The notes under the pieces are model-generated. The model made no database searches. It saw only the letters and a program-made list of their open reading frames with translations, and had not been told where the DNA came from. A stretch of DNA of 64,000 nucleotides, taken from assembly GCA_027943245.1 (NCBI GenBank), contig JANDJZ010000159.1:1-64000 (forward strand). Reading direction: 5' to 3'. The DNA comes from Acanthamoeba sp. SK_2022b. Taxonomy: Eukaryota; Discosea; Longamoebia; Acanthamoebidae. Positions 30,034 to 42,647 of this stretch are shown piece after piece (the stretch's first letter is position 1; each line of letters starts with the position of its first letter). The position numbers and the translations under genes were made by a program.

Positions 30034-32683
30034 TTAGAGGGTGTCGTGGATGTTGAAGGTGCGGGCGTTGTCCTGAGCGGCGTTCTTGCTGAGGTACTTG
30101 AGCTCCTGCTGGCCGCTGTATCCTTCGCTGGGCCCCGCGCCAAACAGCTTGGCGTGCTCCTGCTCGAATCGGCTGGGCAACAAACCGAAGAAGATGCCGC
30201 GACCGTTGACCAGCTCCAGCCCGTCCCTGGGCAGGTAGAGCCTACGTGTACGGGTCAGTTTCGAGCAGGACGAGCCAACCTTTTCAATGGCATGGTGGCG
30301 TGGATGCTGAACATACCAAGCGCCGACGACGAGCTCGATGAGAAAGTTGAGCGTGTAGCACACACCCATGATGGACTTGAAGCGGTAGTACGAGGGGTAG
30401 CCCTGACTGAACATATCCAATGGGCGCGTGGGGATCACCAGCAACGAAACGCGTGAGATATAAACCTCAAGAATAGGACAAGCGAGGAGAAGCGACGAAC
30501 CTGACGACGACCATGAACGGCAACATGAGGAACCAGACGGAGGCCAGAATGAAGAAGGGGAGGTGGAAGCGGATCTTGGTCTCCTTGGAGTATCCGTGGA
30601 GCACCTCGCCGGACCTCCTCGCGCGCTCCTGGTCTTCCGCGCCTGCGCACCCACCGAGGCACAATTGCCAATCAGCTCACGATCACGATCGCATACATCA
30701 CTTCCCACACCGAACGGGAGAACATACTGACGCTGTCGGTGCGCTGGATATCCTGGTAGATGCTGAACCCGAAGTATATCCAAATCAAACCTTTGACGAA
30801 CACGTACAAACAACACAAAGGAAAGGCGAAGAGCGTGAGTGTGGGCAACGACCAGGAGGCCCCGGCACACAGCGCGTGGGCGTATTACCGCGAAGGACAA
30901 GGTTGATGATGCCGGGCGCGCTCTCGAAGGTGGTGCGCGTGCTGATGTCCTCGTCCTCGATGTTCTCCCAAATGTAGAAGGCCACGTAGGAGAGCGACCA
31001 CACGCAGAAGATGCAGATGAGCATCACCTTGTTGTGGATGTAGTTGGTCGTCAGCGTGAAGCCCTTGGCCATCAGCGTCAGGAGTCCCACAAACAGCACT
31101 CGGCCGCACATCTCCAGCACTGTTTTCCGTGATTGTGCGCGCCGTGTGAGTGGCCGTTCATTTGCACGGGCAAGGAGCTAGCGCTCCTCGGGCCAGAAAC
31201 AGCAGTGTACCGTCGCCGAAGCCGAGCACGCCCGGAGCGCCGATGCCGTCGTCGGCGTAGATGGCCTCGTGGATGAACATGAAGAACTTGCTGCACATTT
31301 CGAGCAAGATGACGCCCACCCACAACTGGAACAACTGCTCTCCCACAATCATCGTCCGTGAAACGAGGTCGGTCAGTCGACGCGACGGGGGAGGAGGGGC
31401 AAGTTGATGATGGGCGACGGTTTTGAAGGAATGGATACCTGGGTGACGGTGTTGAAGGTGCCGTTGCGCCACTTGAATGAGAGGAGGGCGATGACCAGCG
31501 CGGCCACGACGAAGTAGAAGATGAAGTAGCACAGGTACAGCACAGCCAGACCTACATCCGGCGCAGCATCAAACATGTGCAATAAAAAGGGTAAGGCGGC
31601 GAACACGTTGGCGAGGCACATAATAGGAAAGAGAGAGAGAGAGAGAGATGGTGTACCCTGGTCTTCATACGAGAACTGCTCCTGCCAGTAGTCACCTGCT
31701 CCCGTCGATCACCGCCAGGGCCCGCTCGAGCATGAGTGAACACGATCGAGCAAAGAGCTGGCCATGCGCGCATGCAAGCGATGGGCGGGCGAACCATGAT
31801 TGAGCATCTCGAGCGTGTACCCAAAGTTGATGGGACCAGGCTCGCACCGCGAGACGGCAAAATACCAATACCTGTACAGCGCGGGACGAGCCACGCCATC
31901 AACGTGTTGCCAGTTTGCGGTGCATAACAGAGGCACAAAGCCATTCGTCAATAAGCTCTTGCTTGCTTGGGCTCACCTGGGGCGCGTCTTGTCGGTGAAG
32001 TGCGTCAGGAGACGGTGGTTGGATGTGATGACCTGCATGCCTGCCGCAGCTCCGCTGTTCTGTGCGATTTCGCGAACCTGGAGACGTCACCCGGTCAACA
32101 CGCCAATCGCCGACCAAGCTTGTGCGCGTGGGATATGTGCGTGGGATAAACATGGGCCAACAACAGCAGCAGCGGAGAAAGAGAGAGAGAGAGAGAGAGC
32201 AAAACAGAGGGACATGGTGCCTTGGTGCAGGAGAGGCCCTTATCATAAACTTCGTCCCATACGGTGTCGTCAAAGGTGAGGAGCACGATGTCGGTCTCGT
32301 TCTTGATGTTGCCCGGCGTGAACCGCATCAAACCCTTGCCTGCAAACAGAACAGGACCTCGGCGCCGTCAGCATTGATGCAGCGAAAAAGGAAACGAAAA
32401 GTACTGAACAAAAATTGATAAATAATAAAAATAGCAACTACTGTAGGGACAGAAAAAGATCTGAAATAATCAAATGGCCAATTAGGATCTTAGAAGGCCA
32501 AGGTGCCGGTCTTAGGCAAGGATGAAGGAACGGACCTGCATCGGAATAACAAAACTTGGCAACGAATTCGAGAGGGCTCTGCTTCTGGTCAAAGTTGTCC
32601 TCAATAACCCTGCCCTGCCCCCAGCTGGCCAAACAAACGACCACCAGAACCGCAGCCAGCACCACAGCCGCACTCGCTCTCAT
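30034..32683 (-). CDS. GPR180/TMEM145-type seven-TM receptor-like protein (copy 1)
   Basis: About ten exons. Start at 32683 gives a signal peptide (MRASAAVVLAAVLVVVCLAS), then an ectodomain: PLEFVAKFCYSDAG, GLMRFTPGNIKNETDIVLLT, FDDTVWDEVYDKGLSC, and RYWYFAVSRCEPGPINFGYT. The 7TM block follows: GLAVLYLCYFIFYFVVAALV, LFQLWVGVILLEMCSKFFMF..EAIYADDGIG, VLFVGLLTLMAKGFTLTTNY, VMLICIFCVWSLSYVAFYIW, FESAPGIINLVLR, FHLPFFILASVWFLMLPFMV, and FKSIMGVCYTLNFLIELVVG. The tail carries YLPRDGLELVNGRG and ends FNIHDTL. This order is that of the GpcrRhopsn4 family (GPR180, TMEM145, TMEM87-like fold). The ligand is unknown. A paralogue lies at 35530-38168 on the opposite strand. Confidence 0.82.
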
Positions 32684-32788
32684 CTTCCTCGCGCTCCGGC
32701 TTCTTCAAAATGAAACAAAAGAAAAAAACTAATTTAAACTGGGCCAAATTGCACCAATCGACGTCCAGCACGATCAATTTCAGGTTGT

Positions 32789-33692
32789 TTATTGTTGGCT
32801 TTCGTGCTGTTGTCGCGTGCGGGCAGGCTCCTCAGGGACCAGGTTCTGCCGTCGCATCTGGCGCTGTAGGTTGCGCGCCGCGGTTTCGTTGCCCAGAGCA
32901 CGGAACCCCTGCAAGAGAACTTTATGATGAGCGTGGCCGTGTGTGTGTCGTGTGCTTGTGTGCTCGGTTGAGGTACCTCGATCAGGCTCTGGTAGTGCTC
33001 TACTCTGGGGTCGTGTCCGATCTCCTGCATTTGCGTGAAGACAACATCGGCCTGGCCGATCTGCTGTGCAGCAACGTAGATGCTGAGCATGGACGTGTAG
33101 ACATCGCGCGGCGGGATCATGATGCTCTTAAGCGCCATCTCGTAGGTCTGCTTGGCCAGCGCCACCACCTCCTCCTTAGAGGGTACCGGGTCATTGAGCT
33201 TGAGGTAGCGCACTCGTTGGCTCCTACGCCACGGCCACCCCCCCAAACCAGAGTCACGTTTTGCGTAAGGGCATCGGTCCGGTCGACATGGCAGTTGGGA
33301 TTGCAGGCACGGCAGACGTACAATATCTCCATGACCTTGGCCAACAATCTCATGTAGATCGTGTAGGTGTCGTCGTCAGCCTGGCAGATGGGCCCGGGAA
33401 GAGGCTGAAGAATGGCAGAACAGAGCAAATGAACGATGAGGTGAATAGTGCGATCACCACACACACGCACACACCCAAAGGGTGGTGGACATGGACTGTC
33501 ACGCGTACCTCACTGCAGGGAAGCCTGCTGGCGGCCGGGTGCATCAGGTTGAACATCGCCGTGGCACCGGGCACGTGAAGCGCTTTACAGCGGGCCAACA
33601 GCGCTCGGTTAATCAAGGGCGCTCTTATCACCCCTCCTGCGGGCGTATGGAACACGAATACGGCGCGCGTGGTGTCAGAGAACAACGGCAAG

Positions 33693-33756
<64 letters not shown>

Positions 33757-35424
33757 GCACGCACGCACGCACGCACGCACACACACGTGGCAGTTGTTGC
33801 GCATGGCGGCGGCAGCACCTACCAGGGTAATCGGTCTTGAAATTCTTCACAAAGTAGTTGACAAAGTCAGAAATGGTCTCCCGGTAGTGGATGCCCTGTG
33901 CGATCCTCAGGTAGATGCTGGGCGAGGGCTGGCTCGGGTTCTTCTTCTCTCGCAGCGTCCTCAACACTCTGCACGTGCGCACGACGGACAGACGTGCGCG
34001 CGTGAGGCCACCGTTGGAGCCATTAGCCCCCACGCAACTCAAAACCCAAACTACCTGTCCAGCTGTTCGAGCCTCAGGCCGGGGAGGGCGCTGGCCATCA
34101 TGGTGTGGGTGACCGTCACCTTGTGCTGGTCAAAATTGGTGAGCAGGGTCGCCACTTCGGGCTTCACTATTTGTTTAAAAGGAGCAGAGTCAGTCTGACC
34201 GTCACGCTACGTCGTGTCGTGTCGTGTCGTGCGCCAAACGGGCGCAAAGAAAAATAGTTGTGTACCTCCGACCGCTCGGTAGAAGTGCAGGAGACACCGG
34301 TAGCAGCTGAAGTTGTCGGCGCGTTGGCCGGGAAACTCCCTCATGGCTTTGCTGAACTGGGCGGCCAGGCCCAAGGCGTCGTTCAGCATCTCGCGCTTCA
34401 GCGTGCCGTCGCGCGCCATCGCGGTCATGCAGCGCACGAGCACGTTGAAGGTCTCTGGATGCTGTCGGGGGGCGCCCTCGCCAGAGGAGGCAAGCTCGAG
34501 GAAGGGGCGTATGCCGACGTCCTCCATCAGCCCCTTCACCAGCGCCCGCATCGACGCATTGGCCACGAGCGCTGCACCCATCACACCGGCAGCGTTGTCA
34601 GCGATGGGTGGCGACGGTGGCGGTGGTGGAGAGGGCAGTGAGCAGTCGAACAAGCCACACAGCGCGCAGCGCGTACCCAAGCGGCCGGCCAGATCGAGCG
34701 TGTGCATGAAAGCCGCGGGGTCCTTGAGGCGCGCGTGTTCGGCAAGGAGCGCGCGGAAGGCTCCGTAGTAGGGGTAGGGTCGGTCGAGCACCAGCGTGGC
34801 CTCCTCCTCCTGAACCGTGCTCAGCACGTCGTCCACCTCCTTCCCCGCCTTCGCGAGGCGCTGGTCGGGCCGGTGGGTGCGCTGTGTTCTGGTGATGTCG
34901 GCCTCGGTCTGCTGGTCGATGGCGGAGAGCCGTTCGACCAGGATCTGCATGGCCTTGATGTCGTTGAAGCGAATGAATTGGGTGAGGAAGGCCAGTAGGA
35001 GCCCTCGGTTGTTGGCATCTGCGCTCTGGTCGAGCAATTCGAGCAAACGGTGCAGGATGTCAACTCGGCCGGCGTTGCCTGTCGCCGCCAGCACCCCTGC
35101 CATGCGAGTGGGCGAGGAGATGCGAGGACGTGCAGACGAATCGCCATGCTTCACTTCCTGCTCGAATCGCTCGAGCTCGGCTTCTACATTGAGAGGCACA
35201 AAGCCGGGCACTGACGAAGAAGGCGAAGAAAGGAATCGCGAGAACAGCAATGGTTGGCCGCTGTGCCGCACAGATGGATGAATCCGGAACGGTAGCAAAT
35301 CGCGAAATTGAGGCCGCGCGATCGCGCGCGTGCCGAAGATGGAAAGAGGAGATGAAAGCAGGGGAGAGGAAGGAGCTAAGCGGCCAACCCCGATACGGGT
35401 GACAGAAGTCATTCTTGGCTTCAT
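32789..35424 (-). CDS. PPR-like, probably mitochondrial, protein
   Basis: A long first exon (to about 34260) starts MKPRMTSVTRIGVGRLAP or at the ATG 12 nt further on. Both give an Arg/Ser-rich mitochondrial-type presequence (IFGTRAIARPQFRDLLPF). Helical repeats follow (RVDILHRLLELLDQSADANN, RGLLLAFLTQFIRFNDIKAM; HPETFNVLVRCMTAMARDG; NFSCYRCLLHFYRAVGG). Later exons carry YLRIAQGIHYRETISDFVNY, LINRALLARCKALHVPGATA, DTYTIYMRLLAKVMEILYVC and VYTSMLSIYVAAQQIGQADV, the last a good PPR helix pair. The end is GFRALGNETAAQNLQRQMRR...QHESQQ. Likely role is organellar RNA metabolism (inference). One intron contains a ~95-bp CA/CG repeat. It is divergent from 7TM copy 2 by 105 bp. Confidence 0.65.
33693..33787. 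repeat. (CA)n-(CGCA)n microsatellite in PPR-like gene intron
   Basis: Plus strand reads ~29 AC units then ACGCACGC units then AC again. In the sense of the host gene it is (GT)n with a (GCGT) block. Confidence 0.95.
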
Positions 35425-35529
35425 TCTGTCAAGAGCCAAATTGAAACAGAATAAAAAATAAGGGACAAAGAATCTCGACAAAAATATCAGATATACAGTG
35501 CCAGCTCAGGTTTTCGTGACACGAAGAGG

Positions 35530-36789
35530 ATGGCTGTCTCTGCCCGAAGTCCCCTTAGGGGCTTGGCGATCAGTGGCGTGTCGCCAGTGGTGGTGCTAAT
35601 CGCAACGGTCTTGGTCCTGTCGCAACTTGCGGAGGCGGACGTAATTCAGGCACAAATGGATAAAAGCGGCCCCAGCAAATTGTTCTTCATATCTAAGTTT
35701 TGTTACTCGACCACAGGTGCCGCCCCAGCCTTTAACACATAACGTCAAAAGAATTATTTTTATGGGCATGAATAATGAGAATAAAAATAAGCAAAATTAT
35801 ACATTTTCTTCACGGCTTGTGGCTGTTGTTGTGGTGTTCGGCAGGTGTGGGCTCCCTGAGCATCAACACATGGCACGTGAAGAATGACACCGACCTTCGT
35901 TTGCTCTTCTTCGATGATGACCTCTGGGAGCAGGTCCGCCATCGGAGCCTGTCCTGCCAGCAGATACGTGACAAGGTTCACCCCACTTTCTCGCACATGA
36001 GCACCTTTGCCCCTGCGCCCTGTGCATGATCGTAGCATGACGCCGGCACTTGACGCTGCCTCTACATCACAGGTAGATGGTGTTGCGTCTGGGCAGGCGG
36101 CCTTGCGCGAGGGCACCAATCTCACGTTCAACATCGCCGCTCGCTCAAGGCCCCGATATTGGTTGGCCAACACCCTACGTCTCTCCTTCAAACAAGACAG
36201 TGGGCACTGAGAAATGACTGATCTTGTCGTGCTCATAGGTATGCGGCGTTCTCGCGATGTGCGCCTGGCCCAATGAAGTTCGACTTTGAGATGCAGTTCC
36301 TCAACGATGGCCACTGGTGGAACCAACAGTTCTCGGTCGACCAACAGGGTAGGAGCATGCGTCAGCGCGTATCACTGCGGCATTGTTGTTCTTTAGCGTG
36401 ATGCTGACTTTATTGTTATCCTCCGCAGGCCTGCTGGTGATGTTTGTGATCTACTTCATTCTCTACGCTGTGGTCAACTTGTGCAACTTTGCGTATATCT
36501 ACACAAGGCCAGCCACCACCAGAGTACGAGTGATTGATCTTGCTAATGGCACTTAGCTGCCAAACTGATCAACCGTTATGACTACCTTGTCTCTTGCGGC
36601 GTACAGCTATTCAAGCTCTTTGCGCTGGTGGCTTTGCTTGAAGGCGCTGCCACGTTTTGCTACTTGGTCCACTACGGTGTATACGCCAATGATGGGATCG
36701 GCGTATCCAGTCTCGCTGGCCTTGGCGAAGGTGCACACTCCTGCGCTACACCACTTTGCTAGATTGCTCTTTGTTTATTTTACTATTAC

Positions 36790-36820
<31 letters not shown>

Positions 36821-38168
36821 TTAAAAAAGGTTTGATGATATTTTCCCCTTTATTTTGTTTTTCGAGTCACACCTATTATTGTATTTATTTTATGATGTTC
36901 TATCCACAGTGCTGAGGTTGGCTGTGACGCTGGGCCTGATGGGCCTGCTGGTGCTGTTGAGCCGCGGGTGGGGCCTGACTACGCTCAAGCTTGCTCAATT
37001 GAGCGCCAACATGTTCGCCCTCATGGCCGTCTTCTACTGCCTCTTCGTCGCCTTCTTCCTCTGGGCCGACCTCAACTATGACCCCGTCTCCACCAGCGTG
37101 CGCTCGCTTCGCCCGTTCGCTCGCTCGCTCGCTCACACTGATCTCGGGCTTGACTTCCTGTCAACAGGTGCAATTCGAAACGGCCCCAGGCGTCATCAAT
37201 CTGGTGCTGCGCATGGTGATATGGATGCTGTTCATGTTTGGCGTCTCCATGACTGTGCTCGGCAAGAGCGTTGTTCCCGTCCCAACGGGCGACGACGACC
37301 GGTCGGCGACCTACGATTCTGCGCAGGAGAGGCACCACGGCGCGGACGCCGAACGCGATGATGAGGAGCGACTGCTTCGCCGCCCTCGCCGCAGTCAGAG
37401 AGGGGCCAACCGCGAAGCAGTGGCGGGCGAGGAGGAGGAGGAGGAGCAAGAGCAAGAAGGGAGGGAAGACGAGCCAAGGGCAGAGGCACCGCGAGATGTA
37501 GAGCGCTCTTCGCCCGCGCTGGCCTTAAACGGCGATCAGGCTGAAAGGATTGCAGGCAGGAAGCGATTCTTCATTGGGCTGGCCGTGCTCGGCAGCTTCT
37601 GGTTCCTCTGCGAGCCGTTTATGGTCGCCTTAAGGTACCCACCACTACCAATTGTGTCGTGCTCTCGGATTCTGTTTTTAACAGCTAGCCTGATTGTGCC
37701 GCACAGTGAAGGGTTCCCTGTGTACCATCGATTAAAGGCCGTGGTGGCCTTGGCGTACACAGTCAACTTCATTGTCGTTGCCCTTTGTTCGCTCTGGCTC
37801 TACCCCGAGCGCGACGGCCTGTATCTCATCAAGGGCGGTGGCGTGTTCTTCGATCTCTCGTGGCCGTATGCTTTGCCTCTCTAATGTCCCTTCCCCATTC
37901 TGGCTCTGCTCACCGCTATCTGCTGGGTCTCTGACCTCTCGTACGTGGTGTGCGGTGCGGCAGCACGTTTGGCGCGCGCGGTGGAGAGTGGCAGGAGATT
38001 CAGTCACCGCTGCTCCCAAGTAGCACGGCGCCCCTGACGTCATCGACCGCCGCGACGACAGCGACTACCTCCTACACGAACGAGACGTCTCGACCACACA
38101 GCGTGGACCGCGTTGCAGCTCCTGCCCCTGCCGCAAGCAACGTGCAAGCTGTCTACGACTCACTGTGA
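35530..38168 (+). CDS. GPR180/TMEM145-type seven-TM receptor-like protein (copy 2)
   Basis: About ten exons, same order as copy 1. A signal anchor (VVVLIATVLVLSQLAEADVI) is followed by KLFFISKFCYSTTG, INTWHVKNDTDLRLLFFDDD..WEQVRHRSLSC, FNIAARSRPRYW..AFSRCAPGPMKFDFEM, and WWNQQFSVDQQ. The 7TM block contains LLVMFVIYFILYAVVNLCNF, LFKLFALVALLEGAATFCYL..YGVYANDGIG, VLRLAVTLGLMGLLVLLSRG, FALMAVFYCLFVAFFLWADL, FETAPGVINLVLRMVIWMLF, and FFIGLAVLGSFWFLCEPFMV. The last shared segment is AVVALAYTVNFIVVALCSLW then YPERDGLYLIKGGGVFFD. An acidic/basic insertion (DDEERLLRRPRRSQRG...EEEEEQEQEGREDE) sits in the last cytosolic loop, where copy 1 has a short basic loop. The C-tail is Ser/Thr-rich and ends AVYDSL. 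Confidence 0.82.
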
Positions 38169-38701
38169 GAAGAGCTCTGGCCACCCAGCCGCCGCGTTCG
38201 AACGGCTGCCACAAGAGTATTGCTTGGTGTCCCACAGGAGGAACACGAGGTACTTGTTTGGCACAAAGACTGGCAACTACTGTACTCAGCCTTTATCATT
38301 CCACTTCCATATTTGAAATGCAGTTAATTGTACAAGATGACTTCATCAGTTGTGGACTGCCCCTTGTCCACTTGTCCACTTGTCTCCACAGCCGTTGTTC
38401 TATGCGTGTTTCAAACGACACAGAAAATGTGTTTCTTAAAAACGACTGCACCTTACAAAAATCCAAGCCGCACCTTGGCAGGTCCGAGCAGCGGGCACGT
38501 CTTCTTTTGGTGCATCATTCTTATTTTCTCCATATAAGGTTGATTGCCATTTTGGCCTGCAACACCACGAGTACCTTTGCCAGGTCCGAACGTTTGAACC
38601 GAAGATACTTTTTATTTATTATTACTTTTTCTATTATTACTTTCTTTGAATCTTGCGCTCTTGCTTGCACTCTTGGTCCTTCTCCGCACACCACCTCCCG
38701 C
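38169..38701. other. Intergenic region, no gene supported
   Basis: AT-richer spacer upstream of the glycosyltransferase. The frame is open upstream to about 38165, but it has no motif and its composition is non-coding. Confidence 0.5.
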
Positions 38702-41482
38702 ATGTCCCCCACTGCGTGGAGGAACTGCTTGATTCGATTACGGGTTGGTTGGACTGGCCATGGCGAGAGGGTGAGGGCGGTGGTGGTGATGTTTCTGGCG
38801 CTGGTGGTGGCGATGGCCTGCCTGCTCGGAATCGTCCACCGCGAGTCCGAGCACTCGTGCTCCTTCGCAGCAACTGACTCGTGCCCGACCTTTGTGGCCA
38901 TTACCAGCCGAAGTCTGCGAGTCAGCTGGCAGCCGCCATCCTCCAACGCACACCTCGTAGCCCGGTACGAACTCTACATCGCCGAGACATACGCCTCAGA
39001 CGAGGCCGGCACCCGCACGAGAGTCTACAGCGGGCTCAAGCGATCGGTAGAGCTCAAGGATTTGCAGCCAACCACCAGCTATAACCTCACGATACAGATC
39101 ATCGGCTATCGAGACTCCCCGCGAACGGCTTGCTGGCGCTACGCCACCACATTGGGCGAGAGCAACCTCCTGGCCAACCCGTCCTTCGAGGAGGTGGGCA
39201 GTCCGCTCACTCCGCAGATTGACTACGGCGAGTTGCAGTTCGCGACCTACTGGGAGCCGCTCATGATGCCCTACTCCCTCCGGCAGCGACCCAAAGGAGG
39301 CCAAGCCTGGTACACACACAGCAACGACGCCCCAAACAAGAGAGGTGCCAATCAGTGGGTAGTATTCCCCGTCTTTCTCCACCGCGTCGGCCTGGTGGCT
39401 CGCTCCCTATGGCACAGGTTGACGTGGTGGGTGATTTTCTTCACCTGACTAGGTTCTGCTGAACCAGACCAAACCGACCAAGCTGCTGCTCTCAGCTTGG
39501 AGCAAGGCCAGCGATGTGTCTGGCGACCCCGACGACGGCTACAGCGTGTACATGGACCTCAAGTTCCAGGACGGCACATACGCCTACGGTGACGCCCTCT
39601 CCATGGGGAAACCACCTGCAATGAGTGAGCTAACGGGGAAACACAGGGATAAGCTTGAATTTTGACACCGGCACGCATGATTGGCAACGCATGTGCGCGA
39701 TCGTCTACCTGGACAAGCCGGTATACAGTGCAGCTGTGTCGGTTCTCTTCTCAGAGCACACTGGAAGCGTGTGGGTGGACGACATCGCCCTCACAGCTCA
39801 CTTTGGTAAGTCTCCTACGTTCTTTCTGTGGGTGTTTTCTGCTCTTATCAAGACGGTTACAGTGGAGAATATGGAGTGGGAGTGTAGCAAGCTTCACAAC
39901 ATTTCATCAATCTCTCTGGGATGCTGTTCCACCCGCGAGAGCATCCTGGCGACCGACACTCCGGTAACCTCTTTTCAATTTGAGAAGCAAGTGTGGGCCA
40001 ACTCCTGACTCATGTCTCGGATTGAGCAGGAGTACGATGATGTGTCCATCGCCTCGCAGATGACCATCGACCGACTGCCCGTGCTAGAGAGCATGGTTGA
40101 AAGTTGGGCCGGCCCAATCTCGGCAGTCATTTTGCTCTCGGACCCCGAGGCCGAGCTCAGACTGATCTACCACCTTCGTAACCGGTCCGAAGTGGTTCGC
40201 AAGAACGTTGATTTCCACCTGGTTCATGCGGGGGAGGTACCTACCCTGCATCACTCCGTGTCCTGATGAGGTGTGAGCCTCACAACGCGGTACCTACAGA
40301 ACATCTACGCTCTCCAAATCCTTGGATTGTATCCAGTCAACACGCTGCGCAATGAAGCGGTGGTCAAATGCCGCACAGCTCACGTGATGGTGCTTGATAT
40401 TGACTTCATTCCTAGCCGCGACGCGCGGAAGAACATACTGCACGACTCCACTCGATTCCTTGTCCAAGTTCATGTCACGCGTGAGCTCACTTCGTCCATA
40501 ACTTGATTGTGCGCTACAGAGGGATGTGGGAGAAGATGCACGAGCCCAAGGCGGTGTTCGTCGTGGCATCGTTCGAAATGGACGATTTCAACATGCGGGA
40601 CGTGCCCCACACCAAAGACCAGCTTCTGCGGATGGTCGCGCAGGATCGGATACGACAGGTGCACAAGGGCAAGTGGTTTCCCGCACATGGCCCTACGCGC
40701 TACGAGCACTGGTACGAAACGCAGGAGATCTACCACGTGGACTACCACCGCGACTATGAACCCTACTATATCGTACGCAAGGACGTGCCACTGTACGCTT
40801 GCCCTCGCTTTCCGCTGCTGCTTGCGTGACTGACCATCTAGCACCGTCCGATTGAACGCCACCTTAACAAAGGTGGGACGAGAGGTTCGTGGGCTATGGA
40901 TTTGACAAGGTGTCCCGCCTTCCCTATGTGTTGCCTTTTTCTTCCTCCAGCATCTGACTTTCGACGTGGCATTGGTGCAGGTGTCGCACAGCGCGGAGTT
41001 GAACGCAGCTGGCTACAGCTTCTTTGTTTTGCCCAACACCTTCATCATCCACGCCGAACACGGGGTACCCCGGTGGCGAGGCAAGGGCGACTTTGTACGT
41101 CTTCTCCCCCTCCCTCTTCTCTTTTGCGTGCTCCCTTGAGCGTGCTCATTGCCGCGGTCTCCAGGTACGGGTGCGCGTTTGGCTGAACTACTACGCTTTC
41201 CTGGGCGAGGTCATGCTCCGACATAGCACCGAGCAACCGATCCACTCCCACATATATGAGGGTATCGGATCACACTTCTTTCGCGTAAAGAAGCGGGAGA
41301 TGCTGATCGAGTGTATGTGCGCGCTGGTTGTGCGTTAAGGCCGAGACTGGGCTGCGGAGGAAGGCTTCATGGTGATGGCAGGCCCGATCTATGCAACGGG
41401 TCTCATGGCCAGCCTTGTGGTGTTGGCCTATGTGGCCTCGGCCCACGTCGCTCGCGCCCGTAAGCTCGGCCGCATTTTTTGA
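38702..41482 (+). CDS. GT49 (LARGE/B4GAT1-type) glycosyltransferase with FN3-like and lectin-like N-terminal region
   Basis: A type II membrane protein in about ten exons. The start MSPTAWRNCLIRLRVGW is followed by one TM (VVVMFLALVVAMACLLGIVH). Next is a fibronectin-III-like domain (SLRVSWQPPSSNAHLVARYE, ELKDLQPTTSYNLTIQIIGY). A jelly-roll-like segment follows (NLLANPSFEEVGSPLTPQID, HDWQRMCAIVYLDKPVYSAA, GSVWVDDIALTAHFG). The catalytic domain has QMTIDRLPVLESMVESWAGP, AVILLSDPEAELRLIYHL, LYPVNTLRNEAVVKCRTAHV, the DxD-containing MVLDIDFIPSRDARK, VFVVASFEMDDF, HGPTRYEHWYETQEIYHVDY, RWDERFVGYGFDK and YSFFVLPNTFIIHAEHG, matching the C-terminal GT49 domain of LARGE. A GT-AG intron near 41315 can add a C-terminal hydrophobic segment (GLMASLVVLAYVASAHV) ending at 41482; otherwise the frame ends at 41338. 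Likely Golgi; donor and acceptor unknown. Confidence 0.85.
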
Positions 41483-41665
41483 CCAACAGGCCTTCAGCCT
41501 GCTCAGAGAACTTACCAACGGACAAACTCCAACCCCTTTCGATCGAAACGCCGTGTCTCAGTTTCTGTGGACTGAACACTGAAATTCGAGGAATTCCATC
41601 TTTCTCCGCCGTCTGCAGATTGACACGTGAGAGCAGGAGGTGGCGTTGTGTCCGCCTACCCGAAG

Positions 41666-42600
41666 ATGAAACAGCAGCAGCAGCTGCAGATTGTGCTCCT
41701 CAAGTCGCTCATTAGCGTTGCAACGGCGGCGCTGGGGAGTCTGGCCGTAGGGTACTTGCTCCGCAGGTATCTCGCCCCCAGCAGCGGCGGTGCCGACACT
41801 GGGGCCGCGCTCGCAAAGCTCTACGAAATCGAGGTATTCTGCAACATCCAATCCAACAAAATTGCCAAACAAATGATGAGCGGATGAGATTTTGTTAATT
41901 ATTTCGATAATTATTGAAATAATAATGGAAAAAACAGAGGCAAAGAGGAAGGGAACCGAAGGAGCTCACTCTTACGGAGCACGAGTGCGAGCTAATCAAG
42001 GATGTCGTGAGTCCTGACGAAATCGACGTTGACTTTGACTCCATCGGTTCTCTAGAGGACATCAAAAGTACTTCTTCCATCTGCCAACATCAATACTGGT
42101 GGCAGCCTCTGACGCGGTGCGACCGTGATCGCTCCAGAATCGTTGCGCGAGGTGCTGCTGCTGCCCATCAACCGGCCCGAGCTGTTCCAGGGTCGACGAA
42201 GCAAGCTGCTGCAGCCACCCAAGGGGATCCTCCTCTACGGCCCTCCCGGTACGACGACGCTTCGCCGTCCCTGGGCTGCTGTCGCTGCTGTCGTCTGATC
42301 CTAGGTCGCTCCCATGGCAGGCACCGGCAAGACGATGATGGCCAAGGCCATTGCCAAGGAGGGCAAGCTCGCGTTCATCAGTGCGTGTCGGTTCATGTTA
42401 TTATTCTTATTTTCTTTTGATGTTTTTTGGCACTTTTTTTTGAATTGTCATGATTATTGATTTGTTTATTTATTTAATTAATTAATTACAGATATTAACC
42501 TGGCCACGATCCTCAACAAGTGGTACGGCGAGTCAGAGGTAAGACAGAGATGCACCTCCTTGTCGGCCCTTTTCGTTAGCACTTACGACAAACAACACAT

Positions 42601-42647
<47 letters not shown>

